A model generated the notes under the pieces. It had not been told where the DNA came from. It saw only the letters and a list, made by a program, of their open reading frames with translations, and ran no database searches. A stretch of DNA of 64,000 bases from CAYPPG01 sp964412555 (GTDB taxonomy: Bacteria; Hinthialibacterota; Hinthialibacteria; Hinthialibacterales; Hinthialibacteraceae): NCBI GenBank assembly GCA_964412555.1, contig CAYPPG010000013.1, positions 1-64,000 on the forward strand, in the 5' to 3' direction. Positions 24,095 to 31,945 of this stretch are shown one piece after another (position 1 is the stretch's first letter; each line of letters starts with the position of its first letter). The position numbers and the translations under genes are program-made.

Positions 24095-24250
24095 TTGAGT
24101 ATCTATGCGCATGCCAAAAAATTCAACTACAATGTAGAAGCCATCTGTAATGACTTTATCGAACACCAGCAGAAATATGAGAATAAAATCGTTAAACTCG
24201 AACCAAAAAAACTTGCGAAGAAAACGTTCGCGACCAACAAGACTAAGTGA
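24095..24250 (+). CDS. Small ORF after the BMC-P triplet, possible gene remnant
   Basis: A TTG-started 51-residue frame, SIYAHAKKFNYNVEAICNDF followed by a Lys-rich tail, has a protein-like hydrophobic pattern and ends at TGA 24250, 9 bases before the convergent acetyltransferase stop. No clear ribosome site is seen. It could be a real small protein translated after BMC-P copy 3, or the C-terminal remnant of a lost gene. Confidence 0.35.
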   Translation: MSIYAHAKKFNYNVEAICNDFIEHQQKYENKIVKLEPKKLAKKTFATNKTK

Positions 24251-24260
24251 ACGTTTTTTT
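24231..24260 (+). terminator. Probable terminator of the BMC-P operon
   Basis: AAAACGTTC (24231-24239) and GAACGTTTT (24249-24257) form a 9-bp stem with a 19-base loop, followed by TTT. It lies at the convergence of the BMC-P operon and the acetyltransferase on the other strand. The large loop lowers confidence. Confidence 0.5.
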
Positions 24261-25401
24261 AAACATACCCAATCCCATACCACACCAACGGTATTGGAAA
24301 CGCTTGATTTAATAAATGATACAATTCCGAATTCTCTTGCATTCTCTCGGATAAAATCATCCCATTCGGTTCCCCAAAGAAAAATCTTGCCAATTCTCCC
24401 CCATTGATGAATTCAACTTCTTCCTTACCCAGTTTGAAAGTGGCTTGTTGTTCGCTCGCTTTGATTTTCAAACGCTTGCAATTCGTTTCTCCGATCCGTT
24501 CGGCTAGGTAGTCCATCGCCCTTTTTAAGAAACGTTTGGCATTGATTACCAATACCGTTCCATCAAAGCAATGTTCTTGTTGTATAAAACCATGCCAAGC
24601 CAGGGGAACAAAAGAGATGTGCACAGGAACATATGTGAGTCGATTGGCTTCGTAGATTTCGAACCATACACCTGTAGCGCCATTCAAAACCGACGGCCGC
24701 CCTACCCAATCCAGCAAAAATAATTCTTTCCCCTTTTGGTGAATCACGCCAAATCCGACCGCATCTTGATAATTTCGAATCAACCACCAATCTGAAGGTT
24801 TGTCCATGACCATCTTGCATTTCAACAATTCAACAAGATCCTCTCTCGGAAGCATATAGCGAGTCGAGAGAGTACTCCGTAAGGATATGATTTTGTCGAT
24901 ATCATCTTCGATCACCTGGTCGATGATCAATTCTTTGACAATATCAGAGAAAGGAGCCAATTCTTCCTTTTTGATTTTTACTTCAGGATAACAACCGCAA
25001 TCCACGGCGTTCATGCGGCGGTAAAGGCCTAAGTCGCCGGAAATCAACATGATATCAGCGCCTTGTTCAATACTGAGTTTCACGGCGTCATCCATCAAAA
25101 TCGAAGCAAGTCCCTGCCCTCTCGCTTCCGGCAAAGTGGCTACCGCTCCAATACCGGCTACTTTGGTGGGAATCCCTCCCAATAACACTGGACGAATCGA
25201 TGTTGCGACATGGGAGACGATCTTCCCTCCTTGTCTGATTACACGTATATTGTCCACATTATTTACACCAAGATGGCGGGGATAATCGGCAGCCATATCT
25301 CCTCCATCCGCACGAAACACAAAATTCAATACATCAATGAGTTCTTGTATTTCATTCTTTTGAATGGAAACCGGTCCCTCATATTTTTTCTTCTTGATCA
25401 C
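24259..25401 (-). CDS. GNAT acetyltransferase, Eis-like
   Basis: A 380-residue protein with an N-terminal GNAT domain (about 10-150: GGKIVSHVATSIRPVLLGGI, then ATLPEARGQGLASILMDDAV with the acetyl-CoA loop RGQGLA, and DLGLYRRMN) and a second GNAT-like plus SCP2-like C-terminal region (KASEQQATFKLGKEEVEFIN). This is the architecture of Eis-type N-acetyltransferases, whose substrates range from aminoglycosides to peptides; the substrate here is unknown. GTG 25401 is chosen because GGAGG lies 6 bases before it; an ATG at 25431 is in frame upstream. Confidence 0.8.
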   Translation of the reverse strand: MIKKKKYEGPVSIQKNEIQELIDVLNFVFRADGGDMAADYPRHLGVNNVDNIRVIRQGGKIVSHVATSIRPVLLGGIPTKVAGIGAVATLPEARGQGLASILMDDAVKLSIEQGADIMLISGDLGLYRRMNAVDCGCYPEVKIKKEELAPFSDIVKELIIDQVIEDDIDKIISLRSTLSTRYMLPREDLVELLKCKMVMDKPSDWWLIRNYQDAVGFGVIHQKGKELFLLDWVGRPSVLNGATGVWFEIYEANRLTYVPVHISFVPLAWHGFIQQEHCFDGTVLVINAKRFLKRAMDYLAERIGETNCKRLKIKASEQQATFKLGKEEVEFINGGELARFFFGEPNGMILSERMQENSELYHLLNQAFPIPLVWYGIGYV

Positions 25402-25613
25402 CTTAGACCTCCGTATGAATAATCTTTCCATGATTACAAAAATTTTGGTGAATTGCTACTCTTCTCTCTCTGCATTCACCAAAAAGTTTGTAAAATTGAA
25501 TTGTTCTGGAATTCTTTTATACTGTTTCCGCCGACCTGCAACTCTTGTATGAGATTTTTGCATGTCATTCGTTTATCTTCACAAATATCAAAAGAATGGA
25601 GAGAGTAAAGGTT

Positions 25614-26651
25614 ATGCATACCAAATTGTTTTTTTTTCTGCTGATTGCACTGAATGTACTCATGACCGTTAACGGGCAAACGATGGATAACAAATCATCT
25701 GCTATCGTGCTGGAAGAATTCATCTATACGGAAGCTCCTTTCCCTTCCTGCCACGCTTCGACTCTCGTCGAGACCGAACCGGGTGTAATTTTAGCCGCGT
25801 GGTTTGGAGGAACAGACGAGGGAGAAAATGACGTCGGGATTTGGGCGGCCAGGAAGGAAAAGGATGAATGGTCGAAGCCGGTTGAAGTAGCCACGGCGGA
25901 AGGAGTACCGTGCTGGAATCCGGTTCTTTTTCAAATGCCTTCCGAAGAAGTGATTCTCTTTTATAAAGCCGGTCCCAGCCCGCGGGAATGGTCCGGTTTG
26001 CTCAAACGATCGAACGATGGAGGCAAAACCTGGTCGGAAGAAGAACTTCTACCAGCGGGAGTCCTTGGTCCGATTAAGAATAAACCCTTATTATTATCTG
26101 ATGGATCACTCGTTTGTGGATCATCCGTTGAAAGCTGGCGCGCATGGGCGTGTTGGATGGAAATTACCAAAGATGGCGGGAAAACTTGGGATAAATATGG
26201 GCCTATTGTAGTCCCTGGCTTTCCTTATGGTATCATCCAACCAACATTATTCTTGGATCAGCAAGGCAATATAAGGACCTTGTGCCGGGCGACCCGAAGA
26301 ATTGGCAACATTTGTGAGTCCATTTCAAAAAACGGCGGGAAAACATGGAGTCCTGCAAAACCGATCGATTTACCGAATCCGAATGCGGGCTTCGATGCAG
26401 TCGGTTTAACGAACGGAGATGTTGCTTTGGTCTATAATCATACAAAAAGTTTTCGGCGGCAACTCGATGTAGCGATTTCCAAAGATGGTGGTGACACCTG
26501 GAAACATGTGTTGATTCTCGAAAATGAACCGGGTGAATTTTCTTATCCTGCCGTCATTCAAACCAGGGATGGATTGGTTCACACAACCTACACCTGGAAA
26601 CGGGAAAGAATCAAACACGTTGTTATCGATCCCGAGAAATTACTTGAATAG
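25614..26651 (+). CDS. Secreted sialidase-like BNR-repeat protein
   Basis: A 345-residue secreted six-bladed propeller of the BNR_2 sialidase-like family. Signal peptide MHTKLFFFLLIALNVLMTVN. Four Asp boxes are visible: SNDGGKTW, TKDGGKTW, SKNGGKTW and SKDGGDTW. The N-terminal FPSCHASTLVE and AAWFGGTDEGENDVGIW are typical of a bacterial subgroup whose substrates are mostly untested; true sialidase activity should not be assumed. ATG 25614 opens the signal peptide; the frame is open from 25545. Stands between an acetyltransferase and purM. Confidence 0.82.
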   Translation: MHTKLFFFLLIALNVLMTVNGQTMDNKSSAIVLEEFIYTEAPFPSCHASTLVETEPGVILAAWFGGTDEGENDVGIWAARKEKDEWSKPVEVATAEGVPCWNPVLFQMPSEEVILFYKAGPSPREWSGLLKRSNDGGKTWSEEELLPAGVLGPIKNKPLLLSDGSLVCGSSVESWRAWACWMEITKDGGKTWDKYGPIVVPGFPYGIIQPTLFLDQQGNIRTLCRATRRIGNICESISKNGGKTWSPAKPIDLPNPNAGFDAVGLTNGDVALVYNHTKSFRRQLDVAISKDGGDTWKHVLILENEPGEFSYPAVIQTRDGLVHTTYTWKRERIKHVVIDPEKLLE

Positions 26652-26725
26652 AGAAAATCTAAATACAATAGAATAAATAGATTATATAACAATACATTTT
26701 ATGCATCCCTTGGGAAAATAGCATT

Positions 26726-27823
26726 ATGGATAAGGAACAACAATATACATATAAGCAATCCGGTGTGGACGCAGAAGCGGCATCCCGCTCCGTAAAAGAT
26801 ATTAGTTATTATATCAAAGAGACATTTGCATTACGCCCTGCTTTGGGGAAGGCGGTTTTGGATATCGGATATTTCGCCAATGTGATTGATTTGGGCAATA
26901 ATTATGGGTTGGCAATATCCACTGATGGTGTTGGAACAAAGATTCTGATCGCGCAAGAAATGAATAAATATGATACGGTCGGAATCGATTGCGTCGCCAT
27001 GAATGCAAATGACGTGCTCTGCGTTGGTGCGGAACCACTATCCCTGGTTGATTACATCGCAGTTGAGGTTGCCGATTCTGCATTTATCTCAGAATTGTTC
27101 AAAGGATTTTATGAGGGTGCCTTGCAGGCCAATATCACCATTCCAGCCGGGGAAATCGCGCAAGTGAAAGAGATGATTCACGGCACCAGAGAAGGAAAAG
27201 GATTTGATCTAGTAGGAACCTGTGTAGGAACCGTCTCTTTGGACAAAATTTTGACGGGTTGGAACGTTCAACCCGATGATATAGTCGTCGGAATGAGAAG
27301 CAGCGGATTGCACAGCAACGGCTTCACATTGGCCCGCCGTGTACTGCTGTCGCAAAATCAATTTTATCTCCATGAACCTGCAGGAAAATTGAAGCGTCCG
27401 TTAGGGGAAGAACTGCTGGAGCCTACCGTGATCTATGTCAAGCCGGTGATGGAAATGTTGAACCAGAAATTGAAAATCAAGGCGTTGGTTCACATCACCG
27501 GTGACGGTTTCTTGAATTTATCCCGTGTCGATGCCCCGGTCGGATTTCATTTGGACAATCTCCCTGCCCCACAACCGATCTTTGAGCTGATCCAGGAATC
27601 CGGAGGGATTTCAGACGAAGAAATGTATTACGTTTTCAACATGGGAATCGGTTTTTGTGTCATCCTTGAACCGGAAGATGCAGAAAAGGCAGTAGAAATA
27701 TCCGAAAAACACAACATCTCCGCATCCATCATTGGGAAAACGGTCGACGATCCTGAGAAAAAAGTGATATTACCTCAACAATCGTTGGTTGGGGAAGAGG
27801 GTCGATTTAGAAAAATGATATAA
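26726..27823 (+). CDS. purM: Phosphoribosylformylglycinamidine cyclo-ligase
   Basis: A 365-residue PurM (AIR synthetase), which closes the imidazole ring in purine synthesis using ATP. Signatures: YKQSGVDAEAAS (9-20), STDGVGTK (65-72), GIDCVAMNANDVLCVGAEPL (86-105), SSGLHSNGFTLARRVL and HITGDGFLNL. Length is close to the usual 340-350. It lies 2.5 kb from a purH-like gene, on the other strand. Confidence 0.96.
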   Translation: MDKEQQYTYKQSGVDAEAASRSVKDISYYIKETFALRPALGKAVLDIGYFANVIDLGNNYGLAISTDGVGTKILIAQEMNKYDTVGIDCVAMNANDVLCVGAEPLSLVDYIAVEVADSAFISELFKGFYEGALQANITIPAGEIAQVKEMIHGTREGKGFDLVGTCVGTVSLDKILTGWNVQPDDIVVGMRSSGLHSNGFTLARRVLLSQNQFYLHEPAGKLKRPLGEELLEPTVIYVKPVMEMLNQKLKIKALVHITGDGFLNLSRVDAPVGFHLDNLPAPQPIFELIQESGGISDEEMYYVFNMGIGFCVILEPEDAEKAVEISEKHNISASIIGKTVDDPEKKVILPQQSLVGEEGRFRKMI

Positions 27824-28070
27824 TATTATGGCCTGAAGATTTTGCTTTTCCATTTGGCTAATGTGAAAAATGAAAATTTTATTAGAGACTCATGTTGTCC
27901 TTTGGTATTCATGAGGTGATTCTATACGTTCATTGAAATCACTTGCAAAACGTGTTAGAACTTGACGTCTATCCCACCCATATTAAAATAATAAATTATC
28001 AACCAGATATCTTCTGTTTTTTCGTACAGAAAAGATATGTCTGTCATTCCAGTTTTAGGAGTTAAAAGTT

Positions 28071-29453
28071 ATGCAAAATGTCTATCTTCGCTCGTTCTTT
28101 CTTCTTGTTTTCATTTTTGCAGTCAACTCAACGGGATACTCAGAGACACGTGAATGTACTGTTTATTCCAACAGAGGCTGGCAAGATAGTGGGCTTACAG
28201 TGGCAGCGGGTGTTGAGGTCAGTGTGGTCGCGTATGGACAATGGACTACATTTAACGCTCCATTGTTTGGAACTCCTCCATTTGGTCCGGATGGAGGTGG
28301 GCAAACCAGCTCTAGTACGAGATACCGGATTGTCAGTTCATATCCTCTTGGCGCATTGATTGCACGAATTGTTCCTTCCAGTGGTAAAAAAGAGTATCAC
28401 TTGATCGGAAGTAAGAAAACATTTACGCCGTCTAGAAGCGGGAAACTTCAGTTCACCATGAACGACAACACCCAGGGAGATAACAGTGGAAAAATGACAC
28501 TGAACATCAACCTGGGGGAATCTGCGGAAGAGATCAAGCCGATCGGCGTATACCGAATTTATGCGGATAAACCATGGCAGAATAGTGGGATCATGGTTCG
28601 CAAAGGACTTTACGTAGATATCTACGCCGAGGGTGAGTGGACAACAGCGAAACAAGGAAGTGGTGTATTGGGTGTGGGGACTTCCTCCTTTGGTCCTCAA
28701 GGAGGCGGATGGACGTCGGGAACGGGTTCGTATATCGTAATGGAAAAAGCGAATGTAGGCTCCTTGATTTGTAAAATTGGTATGGATGCCAAACGAGGTT
28801 ATCTCGTCGGAAACAAAGTGTCTTTCAAAGCCGACAAAACGGATTTTCTGTATTTCATGATGAACGATTCCGTTCGATCCGACAATGAAGGTTCAGTCAA
28901 AGTATCTGTTTGTTTAAATGCAAAAAAACGAGACGGCGTCAATTTAGCTCTAAAGAAACGAATTACCAACCAAGGTATTTCGGAACTGGAACATGCCTTT
29001 CTTATCAAAGGAACAGATTACGTCAAGGACAGTTTGCAATCCTTTGCACGTGAAATGGCCGAAGCCGCATCGAGTAGTAGCTCCTCATATACTCCCGCCT
29101 CAAGTAGTGGAACAGGGTATCGTATAGTGGATTATCAAATGAATGGCAATGAAATTGAACCTGGTAATTTATTGAAATGCAATCGCAAGGATTCTTCTTC
29201 CCATACGATTTATGTTTGGCCACTGGGAAAAATAGAAGGTTCATTTTACGCCACCTATGAAGACTCCAATTACAATACACAAAGCATAAGCGGTGATGAG
29301 CACAGTTTCTATCATGCATCCTTTCCATGTACCATATCTGTATCTTATAAAAGAGATGATGCGATTACAGGATTCTTTGGTAATGACATCAATACAATCA
29401 GTTTTACGGTCGAATTACTTCGACCCGGTGATTGGGAAATCGAATCGTATTAA
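28071..29453 (+). CDS. Exported protein with two LecA/PA-IL-like lectin domains
   Basis: A 460-residue exported protein. After a signal peptide (1-25) come two tandem copies of a PA-IL (LecA)-like beta-sandwich. Copy one, about 26-150, has RGWQDSGLTVAAGVEVSVVA, then FGPDGGG, LIGSK and MNDNTQGDNSGKM. Copy two, about 160-285, has KPWQNSGIMVRKGLYVDIYA, FGPQGGG, LVGNK and MNDSVRSDNEGSV. The ND...DN[S/E]G loop matches the calcium and galactose site of LecA. A Ser-rich linker (about 333-350) leads to an unassigned domain. Galactoside binding is plausible. TAGGAG precedes the ATG. Confidence 0.75.
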   Translation: MQNVYLRSFFLLVFIFAVNSTGYSETRECTVYSNRGWQDSGLTVAAGVEVSVVAYGQWTTFNAPLFGTPPFGPDGGGQTSSSTRYRIVSSYPLGALIARIVPSSGKKEYHLIGSKKTFTPSRSGKLQFTMNDNTQGDNSGKMTLNINLGESAEEIKPIGVYRIYADKPWQNSGIMVRKGLYVDIYAEGEWTTAKQGSGVLGVGTSSFGPQGGGWTSGTGSYIVMEKANVGSLICKIGMDAKRGYLVGNKVSFKADKTDFLYFMMNDSVRSDNEGSVKVSVCLNAKKRDGVNLALKKRITNQGISELEHAFLIKGTDYVKDSLQSFAREMAEAASSSSSSYTPASSSGTGYRIVDYQMNGNEIEPGNLLKCNRKDSSSHTIYVWPLGKIEGSFYATYEDSNYNTQSISGDEHSFYHASFPCTISVSYKRDDAITGFFGNDINTISFTVELLRPGDWEIESY

Positions 29454-29486
29454 TTAATTTCCAGTTTCATATTCCTATGGAGTTTT

Positions 29487-29521
29487 CATCCTCTCTCCCG
29501 GCATCTACGGGAGAGGGGATG
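29487..29521. repeat. Intergenic hairpin
   Basis: CATCCTCTCTCCCG and CGGGAGAGGGGATG form a 14-bp stem with one mismatch and a 7-base loop, 33 bases after the lectin-domain gene. There is no T run, so it resembles a dispersed palindrome or a processing/attenuation hairpin rather than a classical terminator. Confidence 0.6.
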
Positions 29522-29584
29522 ATTCAATTTCTCCTCTGTTGACATTCATCGAATCAATTTACGATTCCACAAGAGTGTATTCGT

Positions 29585-30367
29585 ATGCATCCTATCCATT
29601 TGATATTTTGGGGGTGGCTAACTTCCCGGTTTGGTTTCAGCCTGCTCCGGATGATGCCCACGCCTGATTTTATCATTCTTCCGGTTTTTTTCCTCCTATC
29701 GATTACTCTTTTTTTTCTTGCGTATCAATTGTTTCATTCCTTCCGGCTTGTTCCTTATTCGTATTTTTTCGTAGGAATGATTGCGGATGCGTTACCATTT
29801 TGGGTATTGCGTTATCAACAAGGTGAAATGGGCCTGAGTCCATGGAATATATGGATTTTTACCTATTCATTGTTCATGCTACTTATCTCTATTATCTTCT
29901 ATAGAGCAATCAACAAGATCGCGGTTACCGTTCACTGGCCTTGGAATCGAAGGGACAAGAGTCTTTCAACAATCCATTGGATTTACGCAGGGGGATTGAC
30001 AATTTTTGTTTGTATAATATATAGAATATCCTACGCTAGGAATTATCATATTCCCAACGAGGAACGGTCTCTTTTCATTATGGATTATGAAATCCATCAC
30101 GCGGTACTGGGTTCTGTTTTCTTCATGCTCTATTTGCTCGCACAATCGGCCGGGCTGATAAAAAATCGTGTTCTCGCGTTGCTTTTGTTAAGTCTAATCG
30201 CCGGTTTTGTTTTGGATCAAGTTTTGTATATACCTCTCAGAGAATGCACGGATGCAGCGTATGGACAAATGGTTTCGGTAATCGGTGCGATTGTAGGCTG
30301 TGGAGGATTTGCCGGCATGTGTTTTTATTTTGGCTGGCGTTTGTATCGATCGAAACGTAAGCCCTAA
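29585..30367 (+). CDS. Hypothetical multi-pass membrane protein
   Basis: A 260-residue membrane protein with about seven helices, for example DFIILPVFFLLSITLFFLAY, YSLFMLLISIIFYRAINKI, YAGGLTIFVCIIYRI, AVLGSVFFMLYLLAQSAGL and VLALLLLSLIAGFVLDQVLY. Conserved-looking polar residues include the EIHHAVLG segment. I do not recognise a family. The ATG at 29585 has no strong ribosome site. The gene converges on the purH-like gene. Confidence 0.6.
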   Translation: MHPIHLIFWGWLTSRFGFSLLRMMPTPDFIILPVFFLLSITLFFLAYQLFHSFRLVPYSYFFVGMIADALPFWVLRYQQGEMGLSPWNIWIFTYSLFMLLISIIFYRAINKIAVTVHWPWNRRDKSLSTIHWIYAGGLTIFVCIIYRISYARNYHIPNEERSLFIMDYEIHHAVLGSVFFMLYLLAQSAGLIKNRVLALLLLSLIAGFVLDQVLYIPLRECTDAAYGQMVSVIGAIVGCGGFAGMCFYFGWRLYRSKRKP

Positions 30368-30397
30368 AAAAACACTAGTGAAAAAATGTTATTATTT

Positions 30398-31003
30398 TTA
30401 TAAATCCATTAAAAAAGAATGGAGATACTTATAGATCGCCTCATCATATTTTGAGGTATGTTCAAACGCTTTTGCGGCCAAGCGCCTTCGTGTTTCAAAT
30501 CGAACACCGTTATGTTTCAAAATCTCATCGATGATCGTCTGATAGTCTGCCGGATCGGTGACTACCGTGACGGAAAAGAAATTCTTGGCTGAAGAGCGAA
30601 TCATTGTCGGGCCGCCAATATCGATATTTTCCGTAGCTTCCTCGATAGTGACGTCCGGTTTGGCGATCGTTGCTTCGAAGGGATACAAATTCACGACAAC
30701 CATATCGATGGATTCGATTCCATGCCGAGTGGCTTCGGCAATCTGTGCTTGGTCTTCCCGTTTGAAGAGTAAACCGCCATGGATCTTGGGGTGCAAGGTT
30801 TTCACTCGTCCACCCAGCATCTCCGGCGAGCCGGTATAATCACTGACCTCTTGGTACTCGATGCCCGCATTGGTCAAGGCTCGGCCGGTTCCTCCGGTAG
30901 AAAGAATATGTACGCCTTGAGCGGCAAGGGTTTTTCCCAGCGATTCGATTCCGGTTTTGTCATATACACTCAAAATGGCTTTCTTGATCGGGATGATTTC
31001 CAT
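30398..31003 (-). CDS. purH: Stand-alone IMP cyclohydrolase (PurH N-terminal domain)
   Basis: A 201-residue protein equal to the N-terminal IMP cyclohydrolase half of PurH, which closes FAICAR to IMP. Motifs: KKAILSVYDKTGIESLG, LSTGGTGRAL, GSPEMLGGRVKTLHPKIHGG, VNLYPFE, IDIGGPTMIRSSAKNF and KAFEHTSKYDEAI. Usual PurH is about 510-530 residues; the AICAR transformylase half is absent and no remnant of it lies downstream, where a convergent gene ends 30 bases away. The frame ends cleanly after the domain, so it is likely functional with formylation done by a separate protein. Confidence 0.9.
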   Translation of the reverse strand: MEIIPIKKAILSVYDKTGIESLGKTLAAQGVHILSTGGTGRALTNAGIEYQEVSDYTGSPEMLGGRVKTLHPKIHGGLLFKREDQAQIAEATRHGIESIDMVVVNLYPFEATIAKPDVTIEEATENIDIGGPTMIRSSAKNFFSVTVVTDPADYQTIIDEILKHNGVRFETRRRLAAKAFEHTSKYDEAIYKYLHSFLMDL

Positions 31004-31159
31004 CGCTTCACCTCTCTTAATGAAATCAAAATAAAGAAAATATCATAGCGTATCGGAAGAAGAATGAATACCGGAATGAAGTAATTCGATCAACGCCCCG
31101 AAGGTCTTATAACAAATAGGATAAGGATATGATATTGCATTCTTGTGTTTTTTTGTATT

Positions 31160-31430
31160 TGCATTGGATTGACTGGTGCGACGGATCGTTTGTTTGGCAG
31201 CTATTCCAAGCAGCGCTTACTGGCTCCCATACCCTTTGAACGCTTTATGTTAGCCAAGACTGCCGGAGCCATTCTGTTTGGTATGGCCAACGCCTGTGTT
31301 CCGGTTGCGATGGCCGCTTTTCTTGTCGATCTATCGGATATAAATTGGATAGCGTTTTTTTCCTGCGGTTATCTTGATGGTTGTCAGTTCCACATTGTTA
31401 CTCGCAACGCTGTTTTTTTCCATCGATTGA
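31160..31430 (+). pseudogene. Remnant of a membrane permease (ABC-2-like)
   Basis: The frame TGATDRLFGSYSKQRLLAPI followed by FERFMLAKTAGAILFG and hydrophobic sequence looks like part of an ABC-2-type permease. It then continues in another frame as PAVILMVVSSTLLLATLFFS, so a frameshift in the T run near 31357-31362 breaks it. Both ends are missing. The family name is tentative. Confidence 0.5.
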
Positions 31431-31473
31431 GTCTACAATAAAATGGAAAGATTCACGGAATGGAGTCCATATC

Positions 31474-31746
31474 ATGACGACATAAATCATAGAGAATATA
31501 AAAGGAAGCGATCTTCCCGGCGACTGGCTTAGCCGTATAGAAGTGGATGTAAATCAATATTATGATGTAATTCTAAAACCGATTACGGAGGATGTTGATT
31601 CCATGCCTCCGGAAGAAATGCTCAGTCAGGAAATTGTTCAATCAGTAAAAAACAGTAGTGAGGAATAGAAAAAAGGAAACTCGATTCATTGTCGAAATAA
31701 GCGGGAGATGGAAGAACTCTTTATGAAGGTTTGGGGGAATGAGTGA
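31474..31746 (+). pseudogene. Antitoxin gene with two in-frame stop codons
   Basis: A single 91-codon frame runs from ATG 31474 to TGA 31746 and overlaps the RelE-like toxin start by 8 bases, the usual antitoxin position. It is interrupted by TAA at codon 4 (31483-31485) and by an in-frame TAG after ...VKNSSEE. Between them it reads SDLPGDWLSRIEVDVNQYYD and PPEEMLSQEIVQSV, and after the TAG NSIHCRNKREMEELFMKVWG, typical of the antitoxins that accompany this toxin group. Both stops fit single-base changes (for example CAA to TAA). Inactivation agrees with the disrupted toxin. Confidence 0.72.
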
Positions 31747-31806
31747 TTTTTTGAGAGAATTCACACCGGATTTTTTAAATGATCTGAAGAAATTTAAAAA
31801 CAAGTA
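31739..31806 (+). pseudogene. RelE-like toxin gene, 5' part, interrupted by transposon
   Basis: ATG 31739 opens MSDFLREFTPDFLNDLKKFK, the N-terminus of a RelE-superfamily toxin. After 68 bases the frame meets the left end of the Tn3-family element. Joining 31806 directly to 37358 gives an uninterrupted 90-residue toxin, so this is a single gene split by insertion. Confidence 0.85.
31802..31806. repeat. Target site duplication, left copy (AAGTA)
   Basis: Five bases directly outside the left inverted repeat, matched by AACTA (37353-37357) outside the right repeat with one difference. Five-base duplications are the rule for Tn3-family elements. Confidence 0.75.
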
Positions 31807-31844
31807 GGGGTTTTTGGCACAACCCCTCGAAAAGGGGGAATAAG
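31807..31844 (+). repeat. Left terminal inverted repeat of Tn3-family element
   Basis: 38 bp beginning GGGGTTTTTGGCACAACCCC and ending GGGAATAAG. Its inverted copy is at 37315-37352 with a single difference at position 4 (G versus A). The inner part holds a small CCCCT...AGGGG palindrome. Confidence 0.93.
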
Positions 31845-31945
31845 GGGGTTTTGCCAATCCCTCTGAAAGTATATTACAAAAATTTAGTCGTTGTCATCTC
31901 GTGAATAGGAACTCGTGATAGATCCTGAATAAGTAAATCAGGTTC

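Noticed and set aside
31474..31746. Stop-codon recoding to explain the antitoxin frame
   Set aside because: All other genes in the window end normally at TAA, TAG or TGA, and the toxin partner is broken, so nonsense mutation is simpler.
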